From the NCBI RefSeq assembly GCF_032337135.1, contig NZ_JAVXZZ010000001.1, forward strand, positions 744,001-808,000: 64,000 nucleotides of DNA. The letters run 5' to 3'. The stretch is from Allorhodoferax sp032337135. GTDB taxonomy: Bacteria > Pseudomonadota > Gammaproteobacteria > Burkholderiales > Burkholderiaceae_C. Below, in pieces: positions 60,264-64,000 of the stretch (position 1 is its first letter; each line of letters begins with the position of its first letter). Position numbers and translations under genes: made by a program. A model generated the notes under the pieces. That model saw only the letters and a program-made list of their open reading frames with translations, did not search any database and was not told the origin of the DNA.

Positions 60264-60277
60264 ACTGAAGCCGCCTC

Positions 60278-60802
60278 TCAGGCAAAAATTTCTTCCACCG
60301 ACTTGCCGCGCTTGGCGGCCACGTCTGCGGGAGTGGTGCAGGCAGACAGAGCGTCCAGCGTTGCACGAACCATGTTGTAGGGGTTGGACGATCCGTGGCT
60401 CTTGGCCACGATGTCGGTGATACCCACCACTTCGAAAACAGCGCGCATCGGGCCGCCGGCGATGATGCCGGTACCCTTGGGGGCCGGGCTCATCATCACG
60501 CTGGCTGCACCGTGGTGACCGTGCACCTGGTGGTGGATCGTTCCACCCTTGAGGGACACCTTCATCAGGTTGCGGCGAGCCTCTTCCATGGCCTTCTGCA
60601 CGGCTACGGGAACTTCCTTGGACTTGCCCTTGCCCATGCCGATGCGACCATCACCATCGCCAACCACGGTCAGTGCGGCGAAGCCCATGATACGGCCACC
60701 CTTCACCACCTTGGTCACGCGATTGATCGCGATCATCTTCTCGCGCAGACCGTCTTCGGGACCTTCTGCCTTGCCTTGCATTTTTGCTTGTACTTTAGAC
60801 AT
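60278..60802 (-). CDS. rpsE: 30S ribosomal protein S5
   Basis: S5, 174 residues. LREKMIAINRVTKVVKGGRIMGF begins the double-stranded-RNA-binding domain; GTGIIAGGPMRAVFEVVGI lies in the C-terminal domain. It takes part in decoding accuracy. Confidence 0.97.
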   Translation of the reverse strand: MSKVQAKMQGKAEGPEDGLREKMIAINRVTKVVKGGRIMGFAALTVVGDGDGRIGMGKGKSKEVPVAVQKAMEEARRNLMKVSLKGGTIHHQVHGHHGAASVMMSPAPKGTGIIAGGPMRAVFEVVGITDIVAKSHGSSNPYNMVRATLDALSACTTPADVAAKRGKSVEEIFA

Positions 60803-60819
60803 GTTTTCTTCCGATCCGC

Positions 60820-61185
60820 TTAGAACTGCAGGCCTGCTTCACGCGCGGCATCTGCCAGCGCCTTGACGCGTCCGTGGTAGGCAAAGCCAGCACGGTCAAA
60901 AGCCACTTTCTCAACACCGGCGGCCTTGGCCTTTTCAGCCACGCGCTTGCCGATGATCTGGGCGGCATTCACATTGCCACCCTTGCCGGTAGCACCCAAG
61001 GCCTTGCGGACTTCGGCTTCGGCGGTAGAAGCAGATGCCAACACCTTGGAGCCGTCGCCAGAAATGACGGAAGCGTAGATGTGCAGATTGGTGCGGTTGA
61101 CCGTCAAACGTGCGACGCCTTGCTGGGCAATGCGGATACGGGTTTGACGAGCCCTGCGCAGACGCTGTTCTTTCTTGTTCAACAT
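60820..61185 (-). CDS. rplR: 50S ribosomal protein L18
   Basis: L18, 121 residues, with a basic N-terminus (LNKKEQRLRRARQTRIRI) and DRAGFAYHGRVKALADAAREAGLQF at the end. It binds 5S rRNA. Confidence 0.97.
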   Translation of the reverse strand: MLNKKEQRLRRARQTRIRIAQQGVARLTVNRTNLHIYASVISGDGSKVLASASTAEAEVRKALGATGKGGNVNAAQIIGKRVAEKAKAAGVEKVAFDRAGFAYHGRVKALADAAREAGLQF

Positions 61186-61196
61186 CGTGCAGTTCC

Positions 61197-61730
61197 TTAC
61201 TTCTTCTTGGTTTCTTTGATCGTGATCTTTTCATCCGCATAACGGATGCCCTTGCCCTTGTAGGGCTCGGGAGGACGCACGGCGCGGATTTCGGCAGCGA
61301 TCTGACCCACACGCTGGCGGTCCGCACCCTTGATCACGATTTCGGTCGGGGTCGGGGTAGCCACGGTGATGCCAGCAGGCATGTCGATGTTCACAGGGTG
61401 GGAGTAACCCACAGCCAGGTTCAGCTTGGCGCCAGAAGCCTGGGCCTTGTAACCCACGCCCACCAGGGTCAGCTTACGCTCGAAACCCTTGGTAACGCCA
61501 AGCACCATGTTGTTCACCAACTGGCGAACGGTGCCGGTCATGGCATCGGCTTCGCGAGAATCATTGGCGGGCGTGAAGCTGAGCTTGCCAGCTTCGTTGG
61601 ACACCTTCACCAGGGCGTTCTGCGCAACTTGCAGAGAACCACCAGCGCCCTTGACGGCGATCTGGTCGTCCTTGATGGCGACATCCACACCTGCGGGGAT
61701 GACGACGGGGAGTTTACCTACACGGGACAT
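61197..61730 (-). CDS. rplF: 50S ribosomal protein L6
   Basis: L6, 177 residues, starting MSRVGKLPVVIPAGVDV and carrying the C-terminal signature PEPYKGKGIRYADEKI. It lies near the sarcin-ricin loop of 23S rRNA. Confidence 0.97.
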   Translation of the reverse strand: MSRVGKLPVVIPAGVDVAIKDDQIAVKGAGGSLQVAQNALVKVSNEAGKLSFTPANDSREADAMTGTVRQLVNNMVLGVTKGFERKLTLVGVGYKAQASGAKLNLAVGYSHPVNIDMPAGITVATPTPTEIVIKGADRQRVGQIAAEIRAVRPPEPYKGKGIRYADEKITIKETKKK

Positions 61731-61749
61731 TCTTGATTACTCCTGTGTA

Positions 61750-62145
61750 TTAAGCGACGTAGCACAGCACTTCGCCGCCGACACCGGCTGCACGTGCTTT
61801 GCGATCGGTCATCACGCCCTTGGGGGTAGTCACAATGGCCACACCCAAACCGTTTTGCACCTGGGGAATCGCGTCGCTACCACGGTAGACACGCAGACCA
61901 GGGCGGCTCACGCGCTCAATGCGCTCGATCACCGGGCGGCCAGCGTAGTACTTCAGGGAAATTTCCAGATCCGACTTGCCGTCGGCATTGGAAACCTTGA
62001 AGCCATCGATATAGCCTTCGTCTTTGAGAACCTGGACGATGGCAACCTTCACCTTGGAAGCAGGCACCGTCACGGAAGTCTTGGCCACCATCTGCGCATT
62101 GCGGATGCGCGTCAACAGGTCGGCGATTGGATCACTCATGCTCAT
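61750..62145 (-). CDS. rpsH: 30S ribosomal protein S8
   Basis: S8, 131 residues, starting MSMSDPIADLLTRIRNAQ and ending GVGGEVLCYVA. In enterobacteria it represses the spc operon by binding its mRNA near rplE; whether that holds here cannot be seen. ATG at 62145 is well spaced from AGGAG. Confidence 0.97.
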   Translation of the reverse strand: MSMSDPIADLLTRIRNAQMVAKTSVTVPASKVKVAIVQVLKDEGYIDGFKVSNADGKSDLEISLKYYAGRPVIERIERVSRPGLRVYRGSDAIPQVQNGLGVAIVTTPKGVMTDRKARAAGVGGEVLCYVA

Positions 62146-62162
62146 ATTGAATCTCCTGCCGC

Positions 62163-62468
62163 TTACCAGCTGGCCTTGGTTACGCCGGGAATCTCACCAG
62201 CGAAAGCCATTTCACGAATCTTCATGCGCCCCAGACCGAAGTGCTGGAACGTACCACGGGGGCGACCGGTGATTTCGCAACGGTTACGCTGACGACCGGG
62301 GTTGGCATTGCGGGGCAGCTTTTGCAGACCCAGACGCGCAGCAGCGCGCTCTTCGTCGCTACGCTTGGCATCGCCAGCAATCGCCTTCAACTCAGCGTAC
62401 TTGGCGGCGTACTTGGCAGCCAGTTTCTCACGCTTCAGTTCACGTTGGATTAAAGCCATTTTTGCCAC
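62163..62468 (-). CDS. rpsN: 30S ribosomal protein S14, GTG start
   Basis: S14, 101 residues if read from GTG at 62468, which follows GAGG by 6 nt. The ATG at 62459 would give a 98-residue form lacking the usual MAK start, so GTG is preferred. The CXXC zinc motif is absent, as in the long proteobacterial form (NRCEITGRPRGTFQHFGLGR). Confidence 0.95.
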   Translation of the reverse strand: MAKMALIQRELKREKLAAKYAAKYAELKAIAGDAKRSDEERAAARLGLQKLPRNANPGRQRNRCEITGRPRGTFQHFGLGRMKIREMAFAGEIPGVTKASW

Positions 62469-62476
62469 AGTTGACC

Positions 62477-63022
62477 TCAATTCTTGAAGGGGAAACGGAA
62501 GCCAGCGAGCAGCGCCTTGCACTCTTCGTCGGTCTTGGCCGTTGTGGTGATGCTGATATTCAGACCACGCAAGGCATCCACCTTGTCGTACTCGATCTCA
62601 GGGAAAATGATCTGTTCTTTGACGCCGATGTTGTAGTTGCCACGACCGTCGAAAGCGCGACCGGAGATACCACGGAAGTCACGCACGCGGGGCAGAGCCA
62701 CGGTAACGAAACGATCCAGGAATTCGTACATCTGAACGCCACGCAGGGTCACCATGCAACCGATGGCTTGCTGTTCGCGGATCTTGAAACCAGCGATAGC
62801 CTTCTTGGCCAGGGTCACGACGGGCTTTTGACCAGCAATCTTGGTCAGGTCGGACACAGCGTGCTCCATGACCTTCTTGTCAGCCACAGCTTCGCTCACA
62901 CCCATATTCAGGGTGATTTTGGTGATGCGAGGCACTTCCATCACCGACTTATAGCCAAACTTGGCCATCAGGTCGGCTACGATTTTCTCGCGATAGACTT
63001 GTTGGAAACGTGCCATGCTCAT
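62477..63022 (-). CDS. rplE: 50S ribosomal protein L5
   Basis: L5, 181 residues, binding 5S rRNA, with QKPVVTLAKKAIAGFKIREQQAIGCMVTLRG. ATG at 63022 overlaps the rplX stop (ATGA); ATG at 63016 is an alternative. Confidence 0.97.
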   Translation of the reverse strand: MSMARFQQVYREKIVADLMAKFGYKSVMEVPRITKITLNMGVSEAVADKKVMEHAVSDLTKIAGQKPVVTLAKKAIAGFKIREQQAIGCMVTLRGVQMYEFLDRFVTVALPRVRDFRGISGRAFDGRGNYNIGVKEQIIFPEIEYDKVDALRGLNISITTTAKTDEECKALLAGFRFPFKN

Positions 63023-63339
63023 GCCACCTTGATTTCTTCGCCGCTGGACTTGTAAACGCGAACGCGCTTGCCGTCAGCCTGCACCTTGATACCAACACGG
63101 TCAGCCTTGCCGGTAGCCGCATTGAAAATGGCTACGTTGGACTGATGGATCGGCATGGCTTTTTCCACGATGCCGCCGGTTGTGCCCTTCATGGGGTTCG
63201 GCTTGGTGTGCTTCTTCACCAGGTTGATACCCTCGATTACGACGTGGGAGTCATCAGCACGCAAGGACACCTTGCCGCGCTTGCCCTTATCGCGACCAGC
63301 GATCACGATAACTTCGTCACCTGTACGAATTTTGTTCAT
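63019..63339 (-). CDS. rplX: 50S ribosomal protein L24
   Basis: L24, 106 residues, with a KOW motif (DEVIVIAGRDKGKRGKV) near the start. It initiates 50S assembly. Its stop overlaps the rplE start. Confidence 0.97.
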   Translation of the reverse strand: MNKIRTGDEVIVIAGRDKGKRGKVSLRADDSHVVIEGINLVKKHTKPNPMKGTTGGIVEKAMPIHQSNVAIFNAATGKADRVGIKVQADGKRVRVYKSSGEEIKVA

Positions 63340-63348
63340 GGCGAGTCC

Positions 63349-63717
63349 TTACAAAACTTCAGGGGCCAGGGACACGATCTTCATGAACTTCTCGGTACGC
63401 AGTTCACGCGTCACCGGTCCAAAGATGCGGGTGCCGATAGGCTCCAACTTGGCATTGAGCAGCACAGCTGCATTGCCGTCGAACTTGACCAAAGAACCGT
63501 CGCCACGGCGAATGCCCTTGGCAGTACGAACCACCACAGCACTGTAGACGTCGCCTTTTTTGACGCGGCTACGGGGGGCAGCTTCTTTGATGCTAACTTT
63601 GATGATGTCGCCCACGGTAGCGTAGCGACGCTTGGACCCACCGAGCACCTTGATGCACAGCACGGACTTTGCGCCGGTATTGTCGGCAACTTCCAGTCGA
63701 GATTCAGTTTGGATCAT
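63349..63717 (-). CDS. rplN: 50S ribosomal protein L14
   Basis: L14, 122 residues, starting MIQTESRLEVADNTGAKSVL. It is the first gene of this transcript. Unlike the usual arrangement, rpsQ (S17) does not lie just upstream: the remaining 283 bp to the window edge carry no ribosomal gene. Confidence 0.97.
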   Translation of the reverse strand: MIQTESRLEVADNTGAKSVLCIKVLGGSKRRYATVGDIIKVSIKEAAPRSRVKKGDVYSAVVVRTAKGIRRGDGSLVKFDGNAAVLLNAKLEPIGTRIFGPVTRELRTEKFMKIVSLAPEVL

Positions 63718-63858
63718 TTCAATATTCCCAACTTGCACCAGGCCGTCACCACATCGGTCACAACACCCAGTCAGTCTTGGGCCCGCTGTCCGCACTACAA
63801 ACCACTTGCAGCACTTCCACGTGGGCAGAAACCTCGCGCTTTTCACGCGAAGCCCTCA

Positions 63859-63887
63859 AGTATGCAACACTTCAAAGAGCAGGTCAA
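63859..63887 (-). promoter_or_regulatory. Promoter of the spc/alpha ribosomal transcript
   Basis: On the minus strand TTGACC (63887-63882), a 17-bp spacer and CATACT (63864-63859) match sigma-70 boxes. It lies about 142 nt before the rplN start, leaving a long leader. Its presence agrees with rpsQ not being adjacent. Confidence 0.6.
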
Positions 63888-64000
63888 CACCTTTTTGCAC
63901 GATATTTCGCTTGGCGGGTGCTGATTTGTGGCTTGTGCGCCGCAAATTCCGCAGGAAATGCTCCCCAACACCGGTGAAAATCGCCGCTGAGCTCCTTTGT

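Overview
The window looks like chromosomal DNA of a beta-proteobacterium of the order Burkholderiales, most likely family Comamonadaceae (Acidovorax/Hydrogenophaga-like). The grounds are the high-GC codon use, the sequences and order of the spc/alpha ribosomal operon, the gene content (bkd operon, IcmF, ETHE1-rhodanese fusion, type III pantothenate kinase), and a family of short repeats whose type I recall from Comamonadaceae. The family assignment is inference. There is no phage, IS element, CRISPR array or replication origin in the window.

Layout. 1-5.5 kb, lower GC: a 2-aminoethylphosphonate (AEP) unit with the end of an ABC permease gene, phnW, an FAD-dependent amine oxidase and phnX, followed by a Nudix hydrolase and a ZntB/CorA transporter. 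A hemerythrin gene (5.6-6.0 kb) and an AT-rich gap separate it from the high-GC region. 6.2-18.8 kb, all on the minus strand: SrkA kinase, M14 carboxypeptidase, M48 lipoprotein protease, a chemoreceptor, then a packed set with a DUF3604 protein, a HupE/UreJ-like membrane protein, a parvulin, a coniferyl-type aldehyde dehydrogenase, a small membrane protein and a periplasmic beta-propeller carrying a CXXCH motif. 19-25.7 kb: an AraC regulator divergent from that set and, on the plus strand, a chalcone-isomerase-like protein, an epoxide-hydrolase-like protein, a DUF1330-like membrane protein, an alcohol dehydrogenase and an acyl-CoA synthetase. The two arms look like one catabolic locus for an unidentified hydrophobic alcohol, aldehyde or epoxide.

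25.8-38.3 kb holds unrelated housekeeping and accessory genes: DbpA helicase, a solute-binding protein, small proteins, an esterase, a tandem DsbA-like protein, an SDR, glutathione peroxidase, two diguanylate cyclases and a GlxA regulator divergent from an isochorismatase. 38.5-47.4 kb encodes branched-chain keto-acid catabolism (bkdA1-bkdA2-bkdB-lpdV) followed by the fused isobutyryl-CoA mutase IcmF, so valine-derived isobutyryl-CoA could be isomerised to n-butyryl-CoA. A perfect 22-bp palindrome sits between icmF and a persulfide dioxygenase-rhodanese gene. 48.7-54.8 kb: coaX, an M20 amidohydrolase, a molybdopterin oxidoreductase and ilvD. 54.9-63.7 kb: initiator tRNA, then rplQ-rpoA-rpsDKM-rpmJ-secY-rplO-rpmD-rpsE-rplR-rplF-rpsHN-rplEXN, read on the minus strand from a promoter at about 63.87 kb.

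Three non-coding structures stand out. (1) Seven copies of a ~55-bp repeat, every one overlapping a gene: four lie in frame inside proteins and three supply stop codons. (2) A 272-bp element that fills the whole bkdB-lpdV gap, with 31-32-bp terminal inverted repeats enclosing two long hairpins. (3) An 87-bp inverted-repeat structure after icmF.
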